Shown one piece after another: positions 41,896 to 52,231 of a stretch of 64,000 nucleotides of DNA (positions are counted from its first letter, which is position 1; the number at the start of each line of letters is the position of its first letter). The DNA is from Ornithinimicrobium faecis. GTDB taxonomy: Bacteria; Actinomycetota; Actinomycetes; Actinomycetales; Dermatophilaceae. The position numbers were made by a program, and so were the translations under genes. Where the stretch lies: NCBI RefSeq assembly GCF_023923225.1, contig NZ_CP099489.1:2418001-2482000 (forward strand), written 5' to 3'. The notes beneath the pieces are model-generated. The model ran no database searches. It was not told the origin of the DNA and saw nothing but the letters and a program-made list of their open reading frames with translations.

Positions 41896-44118
41896 GTGAA
41901 CGAGACCACCAAGGACACCCCCCAGCGGGACGCGAGCCTCACCGCTCCCGTGGCGAGCGAGGTCGGCTGGACCGATCTCGACGTGCGCGCCGTCGACACG
42001 GCGCGCCTCCTGGCCGCCGACGCCGTCCAGAAGGTCGGCAACGGGCACCCCGGCACCGCGATGAGCCTCGCCCCGGTCGCCTACCTGCTCTATCAGAACG
42101 TCATGAAGCACGACCCGAGCGACCCGGACTGGCTGGGCCGTGACCGCTTCGTGCTGTCGTGTGGCCACTCCAGCCTGACGCAGTATGTCCAGCTCTATCT
42201 CAACGGTTACGGCCTGGAGATCAGTGACCTGCAGGCACTGCGCACCTGGGGCAGCCTGACTCCCGGCCACCCCGAGGTGCACCACACCACGGGTGTCGAG
42301 CTCACCACTGGCCCGCTGGGGTCGGGCCTGGCGACCGCCGTCGGCATGGCCGCCGCCCAGCGCCGTCAGCGCGGTCTCCTCGACCCGGACGCCGCCCCCG
42401 GCACCTCGCCCTTTGACCACCACATCTGGGTGCTGGCCTCGGACGGGGACATCATGGAGGGCGTTGCCTCTGAGGCCTCCTCGTTTGCGGGACACCAGGA
42501 GCTGGGCAACCTGACGCTCATCTACGACCAGAACTTCATCTCCATCGAGGACGACACCGACATCTCCTTCTCCGAGGACGTGGCCAAGCGCTACGAGTCC
42601 TACGGGTGGAACACCGAGACGATCGACTGGCGCGCCGGGGGTGCCTACACCGAGGACGTGGACGCTCTCTATGCCGCCCTCGAGCGCAGCAAGCAGTCGG
42701 ACAAACCGACGCTCGTGCTGCTGCGCACGATCATCGCCTGGCCTGCCCCCACCAAGCAGGACACCGGTGCCTCCCACGGGTCCGCCCTGGGAGATGACGA
42801 GGTCGCCGCGACCAAGAGGCTGCTCGGTTTTGATCCCGAGGTGAGCTTCCCCGACGACGCCGATGTCCTGGGACACGCTCGCAAGGTGATTGACCGCGGA
42901 CAGGCCGCTCACGCGGAGTGGGACACGGCATACAACGCTTGGCGCGACGCCAACGGCGACCGCGCCACGCTCCTGGACCGGCTGCTCGCCAAGGAGACCC
43001 CAGCGGGGTTCGAGGACGCCTTCCCGACCTTCGAGGCCGACGAGAAGGGCAAGGCGACCCGCGCTGCGTCCGGCGAGGTGCTCAACGCCCTCGCCGGTGT
43101 GATGCCCGAGCTGTGGGGCGGATCAGCCGACCTCGCCGGCTCCAACAACACCACCATGAAGGGCGAGCCGAGCTTTGTCCCGGCCAACAAGTCCACGGAC
43201 ATGTTCTCGGGCAACGAGTTTGGGCGCACCCTGCACTTCGGCATCCGCGAGAACGGCATGGGCATGATCCTGTCCGGCATCGCGCTGGAGGGGCTGACCC
43301 GACCCTACGGCGGGACCTTCCTGGTGTTCTCCGACTACATGCGCCCGGCCGTCCGCCTGGCCTCGATCCAGCAGCTCCCCGTCGTCTATGTCTGGACGCA
43401 CGACTCCATCGGCCTGGGTGAGGACGGACCCACGCACCAGCCGGTCGAGCACCTCGCCGCGCTGCGCGCCATCCCGGGTCTGGACGTGATCCGACCGGCC
43501 GACGCCAACGAGACTTCCGTCGCGTGGCGCACGGCGCTGCAGATCCATGACCACCCGATGGCGATGGCGCTGACCCGTCAGAACGTGCCGACCTTCGACC
43601 GCTCCGAGTTTGCCTCGGCCGACCTGACGGCCAAGGGCGGCTATGTCCTGGTCGACGCCGAGGGCGGCGAGCCCGACGTGATCCTCATGGGCACCGGCTC
43701 CGAGGTGCAGCTGGCCGTCCAGGCCCGCGAGCAACTCGCCGATCAGGGTGTGCGGGCCCGCGTCGTGTCCATGCCGTGCCGGGAGTGGTTCGACGGACAG
43801 GACCAGGCCTACCGCGACGAGGTGCTGCCCCCCGCCGTGCGGGCCCGTGTCAGCGTGGAGGCCGGCGTCGCCCAGGGCTGGCGCGAGCTGGTCGGCGACG
43901 CAGGACGCATGATCAGCCTGGAGCACTTCGGTGCCTCCGCCGACTACGAGACGCTCTATCGCGAGTTCGGGATCACCGCCGAGGCCGTTGCGGCCGCCGC
44001 TCAGGAGTCGATCGCCGCAGCCGCCGGCAACGAAGCACCCGCACGCAACACACCGTCCGAGCCTGCCGAGGGCCAGCGCACCATCGGCGACGTTCCCGCA
44101 TCCACCCAGGAGAAGTGA
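41896..44118 (+). CDS. tkt: Transketolase
   Basis: Thiamine-diphosphate enzyme that moves two-carbon units between sugar phosphates in the non-oxidative pentose phosphate pathway. Length is 740 residues. Visible parts are [27 protein letters not shown] (ThDP site), [17 protein letters not shown] and the C-terminal H-x-E region [20 protein letters not shown]. After the normal end it carries a low-complexity tail of about 35 residues. The GTG start is set by AGGAG 6 nt upstream. It leads a five-gene operon with tal, pgi, zwf and opcA-pgl. Confidence 0.96.
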   Translation: MNETTKDTPQRDASLTAPVASEVGWTDLDVRAVDTARLLAADAVQKVGNGHPGTAMSLAPVAYLLYQNVMKHDPSDPDWLGRDRFVLSCGHSSLTQYVQLYLNGYGLEISDLQALRTWGSLTPGHPEVHHTTGVELTTGPLGSGLATAVGMAAAQRRQRGLLDPDAAPGTSPFDHHIWVLASDGDIMEGVASEASSFAGHQELGNLTLIYDQNFISIEDDTDISFSEDVAKRYESYGWNTETIDWRAGGAYTEDVDALYAALERSKQSDKPTLVLLRTIIAWPAPTKQDTGASHGSALGDDEVAATKRLLGFDPEVSFPDDADVLGHARKVIDRGQAAHAEWDTAYNAWRDANGDRATLLDRLLAKETPAGFEDAFPTFEADEKGKATRAASGEVLNALAGVMPELWGGSADLAGSNNTTMKGEPSFVPANKSTDMFSGNEFGRTLHFGIRENGMGMILSGIALEGLTRPYGGTFLVFSDYMRPAVRLASIQQLPVVYVWTHDSIGLGEDGPTHQPVEHLAALRAIPGLDVIRPADANETSVAWRTALQIHDHPMAMALTRQNVPTFDRSEFASADLTAKGGYVLVDAEGGEPDVILMGTGSEVQLAVQAREQLADQGVRARVVSMPCREWFDGQDQAYRDEVLPPAVRARVSVEAGVAQGWRELVGDAGRMISLEHFGASADYETLYREFGITAEAVAAAAQESIAAAAGNEAPARNTPSEPAEGQRTIGDVPASTQEK

Positions 44119-44123
44119 TCACG

Positions 44124-45248
44124 ATGAACGACACCACCCCCCTCGCCGCCCTGTCCGCTGCTGGCGTCTCGATCTGGCTGGACGACCTCAACCGGGCGAT
44201 GATCACCGAGGGTGAGCTCCAGCAGCTCATCGACACCCGCCACGTGGTCGGCGTGACCACCAACCCGACCATCTTTGCCAACGCCCTCTCCGACGGGGAG
44301 GCCTACACCGACCAGGTGAAGGAGCTCGTGGCAGCCGGGGCCGACGTCGACGCCGCGGTGTTCGAGCTGACCACCGAGGACGTGCGCAACGCCTGCGACG
44401 TGCTGCGGCCGGTCTTTGACGCCACCAACGGTGTCGACGGCCGGGTCTCCATCGAGGTCGACCCCCGCCTCGAGGACGACACCGATGCCACCGTGGAGAT
44501 GGCCAAGAAGCTGTGGGCCGCGGTCGACCGCCCCAACGTGCTGATCAAGATCCCCGCCACCCTGGAGGGTCTGCCCGCGATCAGCCAGGTCCTGGCTCAG
44601 GGCATCAGCGTCAACGTCACGCTGATCTTCTCCCTGGACCGCTACCGCGGCGTCATGAACGCCTTCCTCACCGGCCTGGAGCAGGCTCGTGAGGCTGGCC
44701 ACGACCTGTCGACCATCCACTCGGTCGCCTCGTTCTTCGTCTCGCGCGTGGACAGCGAGGTCGACAAGCAGCTCGACGCGATCGGCACTGACGAGGCGCT
44801 CGCCCTGCGCGGTCAGGCTGGCCTGGCCAACGCCCGGCTGGCCTACCAGGCCTACGAGGAGGTCTTCGGCACGCCCCGTTGGCAGAACCTCGCCGACGAC
44901 GGCGCCCACGCCCAGCGACCGCTGTGGGCCTCCACCGGTGTGAAGAACCCGGACTACTCCGACACGATGTATGTCGACGGTCTGGTGGCAGCCAACACCG
45001 TCAACACCATGCCGCACGCCACGATGGAGTCCGCGGCGGACCACTCCCAGATCACCGGGGACACGATCACCGGGACGTATGCCGAGTCCCAGGCGGTCCT
45101 GGACCGTCTGGAGACCGTTGGGGTCAGCTATGCGCAGGTGGTCGAGACCCTGGAGACCGAGGGCGTCGACAAGTTCGTGAAGTCCTGGGGCGACCTGCTC
45201 GGCTCCGTGCAGGGCGAGCTTGACCGGCTGGCCGGCGAGAGCAAGTGA
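44124..45248 (+). CDS. tal: Transaldolase
   Basis: Moves a dihydroxyacetone unit between sedoheptulose 7-phosphate and glyceraldehyde 3-phosphate. The 374-residue protein has the Schiff-base Lys142 in [13 protein letters not shown] and the N-terminal GVTTNPTIF (43-51). The length is that of the actinobacterial/cyanobacterial type. It starts 5 bp after tkt, with AGGAGAAG at the end of tkt as ribosome site, and overlaps pgi by 4 bp. Confidence 0.96.
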   Translation: MNDTTPLAALSAAGVSIWLDDLNRAMITEGELQQLIDTRHVVGVTTNPTIFANALSDGEAYTDQVKELVAAGADVDAAVFELTTEDVRNACDVLRPVFDATNGVDGRVSIEVDPRLEDDTDATVEMAKKLWAAVDRPNVLIKIPATLEGLPAISQVLAQGISVNVTLIFSLDRYRGVMNAFLTGLEQAREAGHDLSTIHSVASFFVSRVDSEVDKQLDAIGTDEALALRGQAGLANARLAYQAYEEVFGTPRWQNLADDGAHAQRPLWASTGVKNPDYSDTMYVDGLVAANTVNTMPHATMESAADHSQITGDTITGTYAESQAVLDRLETVGVSYAQVVETLETEGVDKFVKSWGDLLGSVQGELDRLAGESK

Positions 45249-46876
45249 GCGCGCTGTCCGTCGAGGCACTCGGCGCCGCAGCCGACGCCGTCGAGGCCCA
45301 TCTGCCCACCCTCGTCGAGGACAAGGTCGCCTCGCGACTCTTCGCTCAGGACGCCACGCTGTGGGGCCCTGACGCGGAGTCCGAGTCGGCGATCCGCCTG
45401 GCCTGGACCAGTCTGCACCGCACCTCCCGGCCGCTGGTCGGCGAGGTCTCGGCGCTGCGCGAGCAGCTCAGGGAGCGCGGGGTGCACCGCATCGCCCTGT
45501 GCGGGATGGGCGGCTCCTCGCTGGCTCCAGAGGTGATCTGTGCGACGGCGGGCGTCGAGCTCGTGGTCGTGGACTCCTCCGACCCCGACATGGTGCGTTC
45601 CTGTGTGGAGGATGACCTCGCGGGCACGGCCGTGGTGGTGTCCTCCAAGTCGGGCTCAACGGTCGAGACCGACTCCCAGCGACGCATCTTCATCAAGGCC
45701 TTCCAGGACGCCGGGATCGACCCGACCGAGCGGATCGTCATCGTCACCGACCCGGGCAGCGCGATGGACAAGCAGTCGCGCGCCGACGGCTATCGCGTCA
45801 TCAACGCCGACCCCGACGTCGGCGGCCGCTATTCCGCGCTGACCGCCTTCGGACTGGTGCCCTCGGGCCTGGCCGGGGTCGACATCGGTGCACTGCTCGA
45901 TGAGGCCGAGGTGGTCGCTGACCTGCTCGCCGAGGACGACGCCGCCAACCCGGGTCTGCGCCTGGGCGCTGCGCTGGGTGGCACCTCGCCGCTGCGGGAC
46001 AAGCTGCTGCTGACCGACCGGGGCACTCCCATCGTGGGGTTCGCCGACTGGGCCGAGCAGCTCATCGCCGAGAGCACCGGCAAGGAGGGCACCGGTCTGC
46101 TGCCGGTGGTCGTCGGGTCCGACGGCGCGTCCGAACAGGTCGCCACAGCGCCCGATGCCTCGGTGATCGCCCTGACCGCTGATGACGACGAGGCCGGTCC
46201 GACCGAGGCCGTCCCCTCCCAGGTCAACGTGGCCGGGACCCTCGGTGCCCAGCTGCTGTTGTGGGAGGTGGCCACCGCTGTGGCCGGCCGCCTGCTGGGC
46301 ATCAACCCGTTCGACCAGCCGGACGTGGAGAGCGCCAAGAACGCCGCCCGTGACCTGATGGCCAACCCGTCCGAGACGGCCGAGCCCGCGCTCGGCACGG
46401 ACGACGCCGTGGAGATCCGCACCACCGGGACCGCGCTGAGTCTGAGCGGCTCCGCCGACTCGCTCGAGGCGTCCGTGGACACCCTCCTGGCGACGCTGGA
46501 CCCCGAGCGCGGCTACCTGGCAGTGATGGTCTATCTCGACCGGTTGGCCCACGCCGACCTCGCTGCCGTGCGCGGTGCGTTGGAGGCCCGCACCGGGCGT
46601 CCCGTCACCTTCGGGTGGGGGCCACGCTTCCTGCACTCCACCGGACAGTTCCACAAGGGCGGTCCCGCCGTCGGTGCCTATCTCCAGGTGACCGGCACGC
46701 CCGTCGAGGACGTCGAGGTGCCGGGGCAGGAGTTCACGCTGGGCACCTTCATCGCGGCCCAGGCTGCCGGTGACGCCCAGGTGCTGGCCGATGCCGGTCG
46801 CCCGGTGTTGCGTCTGCACCTGACCGACCAGGAGGCTGGTCTCACCCAACTGCGAGAGGTGCTGGGTCGCCAGTGA
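45245..46876 (+). CDS. pgi: Glucose-6-phosphate isomerase
   Basis: Interconverts glucose 6-phosphate and fructose 6-phosphate. The 543-residue protein has [21 protein letters not shown] (substrate phosphate loop), and later [14 protein letters not shown]. It is the divergent type found inside actinobacterial pentose-phosphate operons. The GTG overlaps the tal stop, and its own stop overlaps zwf, so flux genes around glucose 6-phosphate are translationally coupled. Confidence 0.92.
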   Translation: MSALSVEALGAAADAVEAHLPTLVEDKVASRLFAQDATLWGPDAESESAIRLAWTSLHRTSRPLVGEVSALREQLRERGVHRIALCGMGGSSLAPEVICATAGVELVVVDSSDPDMVRSCVEDDLAGTAVVVSSKSGSTVETDSQRRIFIKAFQDAGIDPTERIVIVTDPGSAMDKQSRADGYRVINADPDVGGRYSALTAFGLVPSGLAGVDIGALLDEAEVVADLLAEDDAANPGLRLGAALGGTSPLRDKLLLTDRGTPIVGFADWAEQLIAESTGKEGTGLLPVVVGSDGASEQVATAPDASVIALTADDDEAGPTEAVPSQVNVAGTLGAQLLLWEVATAVAGRLLGINPFDQPDVESAKNAARDLMANPSETAEPALGTDDAVEIRTTGTALSLSGSADSLEASVDTLLATLDPERGYLAVMVYLDRLAHADLAAVRGALEARTGRPVTFGWGPRFLHSTGQFHKGGPAVGAYLQVTGTPVEDVEVPGQEFTLGTFIAAQAAGDAQVLADAGRPVLRLHLTDQEAGLTQLREVLGRQ

Positions 46877-48417
46877 GTCCAGTGGAGGTCACCGCCCACC
46901 GCAACCCCCTGCGTCATCCCGACGACAAGCGACTCCCCCGGATCGCCGGGCCGTGCAGCATGGTGATGTTCGGTGTCACCGGAGACCTCGCGCGCAAGAA
47001 GTTGATGCCGGCGATCTATGACCTGGCCAACCGGGGTCTGCTGCCGGCAGGGTTCTCCCTCGTCGGGTTTGCCCGCCGTGACTGGCAGCAGCAGGATTTC
47101 GGCAAGGTCGTGCACGACTCGGTGCGTGCCCATGCCCGGACTCCGTTCCGCGAGGATGTGTGGCGCAGTCTGGCCGAGGGCTTCCGCTTCGTCCCGGGCA
47201 ACTTCGACGACGCGGATGCCTACGAGGTCCTGGCCAACACGGTCCGTGAGTTGGACGAGGAGCGTGGCACCGGCGGCAACCACGCGTTCTACCTGTCCAT
47301 CCCGCCGACCTACTTCGCGACCGTCTGCGAGCACCTGCGGGCCTCCGGGCTGAGCGACCCGATCCCGGGCAGTTGGCGGCGCGTGGTCATCGAGAAGCCG
47401 TTCGGGCACGACCTGGCCAGCGCCCAGGAGCTCAACAAGATCGTGGAGGACGTCTTCCCGCCCGACTCGGTCTTCCGGATCGACCACTACCTCGGCAAGG
47501 AGACGGTGCAAAACCTGTTGGCGCTGCGGTTCGCCAACCAGATGTTCGAGCCGATCTGGAACAGCAACTATGTCGACCACGTGCAGATCACGATGGCCGA
47601 GGACATCGGCATCGGCGGTCGCGCGGGCTATTACGACACGGTCGGTGCCGCCAAGGACGTCATCCAGAACCACCTGCTCCAGCTGCTCGCCCTGACTGCG
47701 ATGGAGGAGCCAATCGACTTCACCGCCCAGTCCGTGCGCACCGAGAAGCTCAAGGTGCTCGCCTCGGCGCGCCTCCCCCAGGACCTGGGTGCGGCAACCT
47801 CCCGCGGGCAGTATGCCAAGGGCTGGCAGGGCAGTGAACTCGCCCAGGGCTATCTGAAGGAGGACGGCGTCGCCGCCGACTCCCTCACCGAGACGTATGC
47901 CGCGATCAAGCTCGAGGTGGACACGCGCCGCTGGGCGGGGGTTCCGTTCTATCTGCGGGCCGGCAAGCGACTGGGCAAGCGCGTCACGGAGATCGCCGTG
48001 GTGTTCAAGCGTGCCCCGCACCTCCCGTTCAGCAGCACCGCCACCGAGGAGCTGGGCCAGAACGCAATCGTGATCCGGGTGCAGCCCGACGAGGGCATCA
48101 CGATGCGCTTCGGCTCCAAGGTGCCGGGCAGCCAGATGGAGGTGCGCGACGTCACGATGGACTTCGGCTATGGCGCCTCCTTCACCGAGTCCAGCCCTGA
48201 GGCCTATGAGCGGTTGATCCTTGACGTGCTCCTGGGCGATCCTCCCCTGTTCCCACGACACGAGGAGGTCGAGTTGTCCTGGAAGATCCTCGACCCCGTG
48301 ATCAACTACTGGGCCGAGAACAAGGTGGTGCCCGGCGCCTATCCTGCTGGCACCTGGGGCCCCGAGTCCGCCGATGAGCTGATGCGCCGGGACGGGCGCG
48401 AGTGGAGACTGCCGTGA
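46873..48417 (+). CDS. zwf: Glucose-6-phosphate dehydrogenase
   Basis: First step of the oxidative pentose phosphate pathway, making 6-phosphogluconolactone and NADPH. The 514-residue protein has the coenzyme loop GVTGDLA (34-40), EKPFGHD (174-180), and the active-site signature FRIDHYLGKE (201-210) with catalytic His205. The next gene encodes both its activator domain (OpcA) and the enzyme that uses its product (lactonase), fused. Confidence 0.97.
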   Translation: MSPVEVTAHRNPLRHPDDKRLPRIAGPCSMVMFGVTGDLARKKLMPAIYDLANRGLLPAGFSLVGFARRDWQQQDFGKVVHDSVRAHARTPFREDVWRSLAEGFRFVPGNFDDADAYEVLANTVRELDEERGTGGNHAFYLSIPPTYFATVCEHLRASGLSDPIPGSWRRVVIEKPFGHDLASAQELNKIVEDVFPPDSVFRIDHYLGKETVQNLLALRFANQMFEPIWNSNYVDHVQITMAEDIGIGGRAGYYDTVGAAKDVIQNHLLQLLALTAMEEPIDFTAQSVRTEKLKVLASARLPQDLGAATSRGQYAKGWQGSELAQGYLKEDGVAADSLTETYAAIKLEVDTRRWAGVPFYLRAGKRLGKRVTEIAVVFKRAPHLPFSSTATEELGQNAIVIRVQPDEGITMRFGSKVPGSQMEVRDVTMDFGYGASFTESSPEAYERLILDVLLGDPPLFPRHEEVELSWKILDPVINYWAENKVVPGAYPAGTWGPESADELMRRDGREWRLP

Positions 48418-50240
48418 TCGTCGATCTGCCCAGCACCACGACGACTGAGATCAGCAAACGTCTGGTCGCTCTGCGGCACGCCGTCGGCGCGATGGCCATG
48501 GGCCGTGTCCTGACCCTGCTGCTGATCACCGACGAGGATGAGGCCGACGCCGCGCTCGAGGTGGCCAACGACGCCACGCGTCAGCACCCGGCGCGCATCC
48601 TGGCCGTCGTGCGAGCCAACCGGCGCGGCGCCAGTCGCCTCGACGCCCAGATCCGGGTGGGTGGCGACGCGGGGGCCAGCGAGATCGTCATCCTGCGGTT
48701 GTTCGGCGAGATGGCCGACCACGGTGCCTCCGTGGTGACACCACTGCTGCTGCCGGACTCCCCCATCGTCGCCTGGTGGCCAGGAGAGCCACCGACCGAC
48801 GTGGCCACCAGCGCCCTCGGCGCGATCGCCCGTCGGCGCATCACGGACGCCGGGGCGTGCGCCAAACCGTCGACCCAGCTCAAGCGCCGGGCCAAGACCT
48901 ACGCCGAGGGCGACACCGATCTGTCCTGGACGCGCATCACCCGGTGGCGCGGTCTGCTGGCCGCTGCCCTCGACGAGGCACCCTTTGCTGCGGTGCAGTC
49001 CGCCGTGGTCGTCGCCGAGGCCGGTGAGCCCAGCGCGGACCTCATCGCGGGGTGGCTGGCCCACGCCCTTGACGTGCCGGTGCAGCGTGTCAACAGCGCA
49101 GCGGGCAGCGGCATCGTCAGCATCCGGATGGACCGCGAGGACGGCCCGATCGATCTGGTCCGGGCCCGCGAGGGGTTGTCGACGCTGAGCCAGCCCGGTC
49201 GACCCGTGCGCGAGGTCCCGTTGAGCATCCCCTCCCCGGCCGAGTGCTTGGCGGCCGAGTTGCGCCGACTCGATGCTGACGAGATCTATGCCGCGGCCCT
49301 GACCGAGGGGCTGCCCCAGGTCACCCGGCGCTCCAAGGGGGCCGCCAACGCTGCTCGCGCCGGTGACATTGCGCCCGGCCCGGCCGACGTGCCCTCGAGC
49401 TCGACGCCCTCGATGTCCTCTCGCTCGCTCAAACGGCGGTCGCCCAAGGAGTCCGCTCCCCCCGCCAAACAGCTCCAGCAGCGGGTGGAGGAGGAGTTGG
49501 CCGAGGTCTCCGCGGGCGAGGTCCGCACCGCTGCTGACCCCGACGCCCTGGCTGCCGACGTGGCCGCCGCGATCGCCTCTGCGCTCAAGGACGCGGTGGC
49601 CCTGCGCGGCACGGCCCACCTGGTCCTCACCGGCGGGTCCATGGGCGCGCGCACGGTCACCGCTCTGGCCTCGGCCCACCTGCCCAAGGCCACCTGGAGC
49701 AAGGTGCACATCTGGTGGGGTGACGAGCGTTTCGTCCCGCAGGGTCATCAGGACCGTAACGACCAGCAGGCCCGCGACGCCGGACTGGAGCGGCTGCCTG
49801 TTCCCTCCGCGAACATCCATCCAGCACCGGCCGGATCCTCCGAGGATGAGTTGCCCGCGGCGGTTGCCGAGTGGGCCAGCGAGTTGGCCGCTCACGCCAT
49901 CGAGGGAGAGCACGCGCCCCGGTTCGACGTGGTCCTGCTCGGCGTGGGTCCCGATGCGCACGTCGCCTCGCTGTTCCCGGACCGGAGCGAGGTCACGGTG
50001 ACCGACCGCACCACGGTCCTGGTCACTGCCTCACCCAAGCCACCGCCACTGCGCCTGTCCCTCACCGTGCCCGCGATAAATGCCGCGGAGCGCGTGTGGC
50101 TCGTCGTCGCCGGTGCCGACAAGGCCGAGGCCGTGGCCGCAGCTCGAGACGCCCGCGACGACCCGCACCTGCCCGCCTCCTGGGTGCGCGGCACCCGGGA
50201 GACCGTGTGGTGGCTTGACGAGGCGGCAGCGGGCGACTGA
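48414..50240 (+). CDS. OpcA / 6-phosphogluconolactonase fusion protein
   Basis: A 608-residue protein joining two normally separate proteins. Residues 1 to about 305 are OpcA, the G6PD assembly/activation protein: the start VIVDLPSTTTTEISKRL, then AMGRVLTLLL and PLLLPDSPIVAWWPGEPP are typical. A linker of about 60 residues rich in Ser, Pro, Lys and Arg follows. Residues about 370-608 are phosphogluconolactonase: LVLTGGSMGARTV, HIWWGDERFVP (about 432-442), and VLLGVGPDAHVASLFP. The frame is open throughout, so this is no annotation join. The GTG overlaps the zwf stop. The fused protein could pass lactone from G6PD directly to hydrolysis. Confidence 0.9.
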   Translation: MIVDLPSTTTTEISKRLVALRHAVGAMAMGRVLTLLLITDEDEADAALEVANDATRQHPARILAVVRANRRGASRLDAQIRVGGDAGASEIVILRLFGEMADHGASVVTPLLLPDSPIVAWWPGEPPTDVATSALGAIARRRITDAGACAKPSTQLKRRAKTYAEGDTDLSWTRITRWRGLLAAALDEAPFAAVQSAVVVAEAGEPSADLIAGWLAHALDVPVQRVNSAAGSGIVSIRMDREDGPIDLVRAREGLSTLSQPGRPVREVPLSIPSPAECLAAELRRLDADEIYAAALTEGLPQVTRRSKGAANAARAGDIAPGPADVPSSSTPSMSSRSLKRRSPKESAPPAKQLQQRVEEELAEVSAGEVRTAADPDALAADVAAAIASALKDAVALRGTAHLVLTGGSMGARTVTALASAHLPKATWSKVHIWWGDERFVPQGHQDRNDQQARDAGLERLPVPSANIHPAPAGSSEDELPAAVAEWASELAAHAIEGEHAPRFDVVLLGVGPDAHVASLFPDRSEVTVTDRTTVLVTASPKPPPLRLSLTVPAINAAERVWLVVAGADKAEAVAAARDARDDPHLPASWVRGTRETVWWLDEAAAGD

Positions 50241-50296
50241 CCTCCGGCTGGCAGCTGACCGCTGGGCGGTGGCCAGGACAGGTGCCCTCGGCTCCC

Positions 50297-50372
50297 CACC
50301 GCTAGGCGAAATTGGTCCTGCGGGAGACACGGCATGCGACGACTTCCACAGGACAGTAAGCGCCTAGCGGTG
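50297..50372. repeat. Nested inverted repeat between converging genes
   Basis: Outer arms CACCGCTAGGCG (50297-50308) and CGCCTAGCGGTG (50361-50372) are perfect. Inner arms GTCCTG (50315-50320) and CAGGAC (50349-50354) are also perfect. They are separated from the outer arms by symmetric 6-nt internal loops and close a 28-nt apical loop. It lies between the opcA-pgl and rbpA 3' ends. It could be a bidirectional terminator, an RNA element or the footprint of a small mobile element. Confidence 0.7.
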
Positions 50373-50380
50373 CTCCCCCC

Positions 50381-50494
50381 GCGTGCGCTCAGTCGGGGAT
50401 ATTACCGGTGCACCATGCGCCCGGTCGGGGTAGATGTCGCCACACGGTGCGCTCGGTCGAGGTTATTACCGGTGCACCATGCGCCCGGTCGTCA
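50381..50494 (+). repeat. Family B 32-bp tandem repeat, about 3.5 units, abutting the rbpA stop
   Basis: Units begin at 50381, 50413, 50445 and 50477. Each has a core like TGCGCTCGGTCGAGG or TGCGCCCGGTCGGGG. Units 1 and 3 share TATTACCGGTGCA, so a 64-bp higher-order period is also present. The array ends at the TGA of rbpA (50492-50494). Confidence 0.9.
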
Positions 50495-50854
50495 GGTGTT
50501 ACGGTCGGTGGTGCCGCGGCGCTCGCGCAGGGAGCCCAGCGCTTCCTTCAGGAGCTCGGCGCCCGCCTTGTCGGAGCGGCGCTCCTTCACATAGGCCAGG
50601 TGCGTCTTGTAGGGCTCGTTCTTCGGCGGCTCGGGCGGGTGGTCCTTGTCCTGACCCGCAGGGAGGCCGCAGCGCGGGCAGTCCCAGATCTCCGGGGCTT
50701 CTCCCACGCCCTCCGTGGCAAAAGAAGGACGCGTCTCGTGGCCCTTGCCACACCAGTAGGACAACTCGATGCGGGGCGCGGACTCACCCCGCTCGGCCTC
50801 GCCCATCGGACCGGAACCAACCCGGCTGCCCCTGATCGAATTCGCACCGACCAT
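50492..50854 (-). CDS. rbpA: RNA polymerase-binding protein RbpA
   Basis: An actinobacterial transcription factor that binds the principal sigma factor and stabilises the open complex. The 120-residue protein has the N-terminal tail NSIRGSRVGSGPMGEAERGE, the core domain with YWCGKGHETRPSFA and WDCPRCGLPAG, then the C-terminal sigma-interaction helix PYKTHLAYVKERRS. The ATG is set by AGGAGG 6 nt upstream; upstream open sequence is rejected. Its 3' end meets a Family B array. Confidence 0.95.
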   Translation of the reverse strand: MVGANSIRGSRVGSGPMGEAERGESAPRIELSYWCGKGHETRPSFATEGVGEAPEIWDCPRCGLPAGQDKDHPPEPPKNEPYKTHLAYVKERRSDKAGAELLKEALGSLRERRGTTDRNT

Positions 50855-50945
50855 GGTGGACCTCCTGCTGCTCTGCACGGAACCTGAGGAAGCAGAGTAA
50901 CCCGCGGTGACACCGCCGGTCATCAGCGGGTGGGCGGGTCGGCCC

Positions 50946-51071
50946 ACCCACTGTTAGTCAGGCGAAGCGGATCAGCCCACCAACTGTTGATCAGGCGAAG
51001 CGGATCAGCCCACCAACTGTTGATCTGGCGAAGCGGATCAGCCCAACTGTTGATCAGGCGAAGCGGATCAG
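50946..51071 (-). repeat. Four tandem copies of the secG 3' end (30-33 bp period)
   Basis: On the minus strand CTGATCCGCTTCGCC, followed by a stop-like triplet and then AACAG, occurs four times; the copies are 30, 33 and 33 bp apart. The copy nearest secG is its true C-terminus (LIRFA and TGA, stop at 51054-51056). The other three lie downstream and are not translated. Confidence 0.93.
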
Positions 51072-51296
51072 CAGGCCGATGCCAACAACGGCCGCGGCCC
51101 AGATGACCGACACGGCGATGGTGATGCGGGTGAGGTTGCGCTCAGCGACGGTCGAGCCGCCCAGGCTGGAGGACATGCCGCCACCGAACATGTCGGAGAG
51201 TCCGCCACCCCGGCCCTTGTGCATCAGGATCAGCAGGACCAGGAACGCGCTGCTCAGCACGAGCAGCACATCAAGGAAGATCCGGACCAAGTCCAC
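51054..51296 (-). CDS. secG: Preprotein translocase subunit SecG
   Basis: An 80-residue protein with two membrane helices (about residues 3-22 and 55-75) around the conserved LMHKGRGGGLSDMFGGG loop. It is a non-essential part of the SecYEG channel. GTG at 51296 is chosen because the family begins one or two residues before the first helix. Its position downstream of tpiA is the normal actinobacterial one. The last codons and stop are part of a tandem array. Confidence 0.92.
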   Translation of the reverse strand: MDLVRIFLDVLLVLSSAFLVLLILMHKGRGGGLSDMFGGGMSSSLGGSTVAERNLTRITIAVSVIWAAAVVGIGLLIRFA

Positions 51297-51427
51297 TTGC
51301 GAACACCTCACGTCGGGGCGGGCCACACGGGCCCGGGATTCAAGAGCAGATAACAGGGTAACTCACTGGCTGGGTGCCACCTGCCGGTGACACCCAGCAG
51401 GATGGGCAGGCGGTGGCCTGCTCGGGG

Positions 51428-52231
51428 TCAGCCGCCCACGTGTTGCTGATAGCGGCAGATGCTGGCGAAGTCCTCGACGCTGGTCGAGGCACCACCGACG
51501 AGGGCGCCGTCGACGTCCTCCTGCGCCATGATCGAGGCCACGTTGCCGGGCTTGACCGACCCGCCGTAGAGGATGCGCACAGCATCGGCGGTGTCACCCG
51601 TGGTGAGCTCGGCGAGGCGGGTCCGGATGGCAGCACACACCTCCTGGGCGTCGTCCGGCGTCGCGACCTCACCGGTGCCGATCGCCCACACCGGCTCATA
51701 GGCGATCACCAGGTCCTTGACCGTGGCAGCGTCCAGTCCCTCCAGGGCGGCGTCGACCTGGGCGAGCACGTGCGGGACGTGCTCGCCGGCCTGCCGCACC
51801 TCCAGCGGCTCGCCGACACACACGATCGGCACCAGCTCGTGCTTGATCGCTGCGCGAGTCTTGGCCGCCACCACGTCGTCGGTCTCACCGTGCAGCTGGC
51901 GCCGCTCGCTGTGGCCGACGACTGCGTAGGAGCACCCCAGCTTGGTCAGAAAGGCACCGGAGATCTCACCGGTGAAGGCGCCCGAGTCGTGCTGGGACAG
52001 GTCCTGCGCGCCATACCGCAGCTCCAGCCGGTCACCCTGCACCAGGGTCTGCACGGAGCGCAGGTCGGTGAACGGTGGCAGCACGACGACCTCAACCCCG
52101 GCGAAGTCGTGCTTCGCGTCCCGCAGGCTCCAGTCCAGTTTCTGGACCAGGTGCGTGGCCTGGAGGTGGTCCAGGTTCATCTTCCAGTTGCCCGCCATGA
52201 GCGGGGTGCGCCCAGCGTTGAGCGTTGCCAT
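51428..52231 (-). CDS. tpiA: Triosephosphate isomerase
   Basis: Interconverts dihydroxyacetone phosphate and glyceraldehyde 3-phosphate. The 267-residue protein has the catalytic set Asn15 and Lys17 (GNWKMN), His107 (VVGHSERR), and Glu179 ([11 protein letters not shown]). It overlaps pgk by 1 nt. The operon order gap-pgk-tpiA-secG is standard. Confidence 0.97.
   Translation of the reverse strand: MATLNAGRTPLMAGNWKMNLDHLQATHLVQKLDWSLRDAKHDFAGVEVVVLPPFTDLRSVQTLVQGDRLELRYGAQDLSQHDSGAFTGEISGAFLTKLGCSYAVVGHSERRQLHGETDDVVAAKTRAAIKHELVPIVCVGEPLEVRQAGEHVPHVLAQVDAALEGLDAATVKDLVIAYEPVWAIGTGEVATPDDAQEVCAAIRTRLAELTTGDTADAVRILYGGSVKPGNVASIMAQEDVDGALVGGASTSVEDFASICRYQQHVGG

Noticed and set aside
50381..50494. 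CRISPR-like array (about 16-bp core alternating with filler)
   Set aside because: Cores are too short and imperfect, the filler is partly repeated (units 1 and 3), and no cas gene is in the window. It is a tandem 32-bp repeat.
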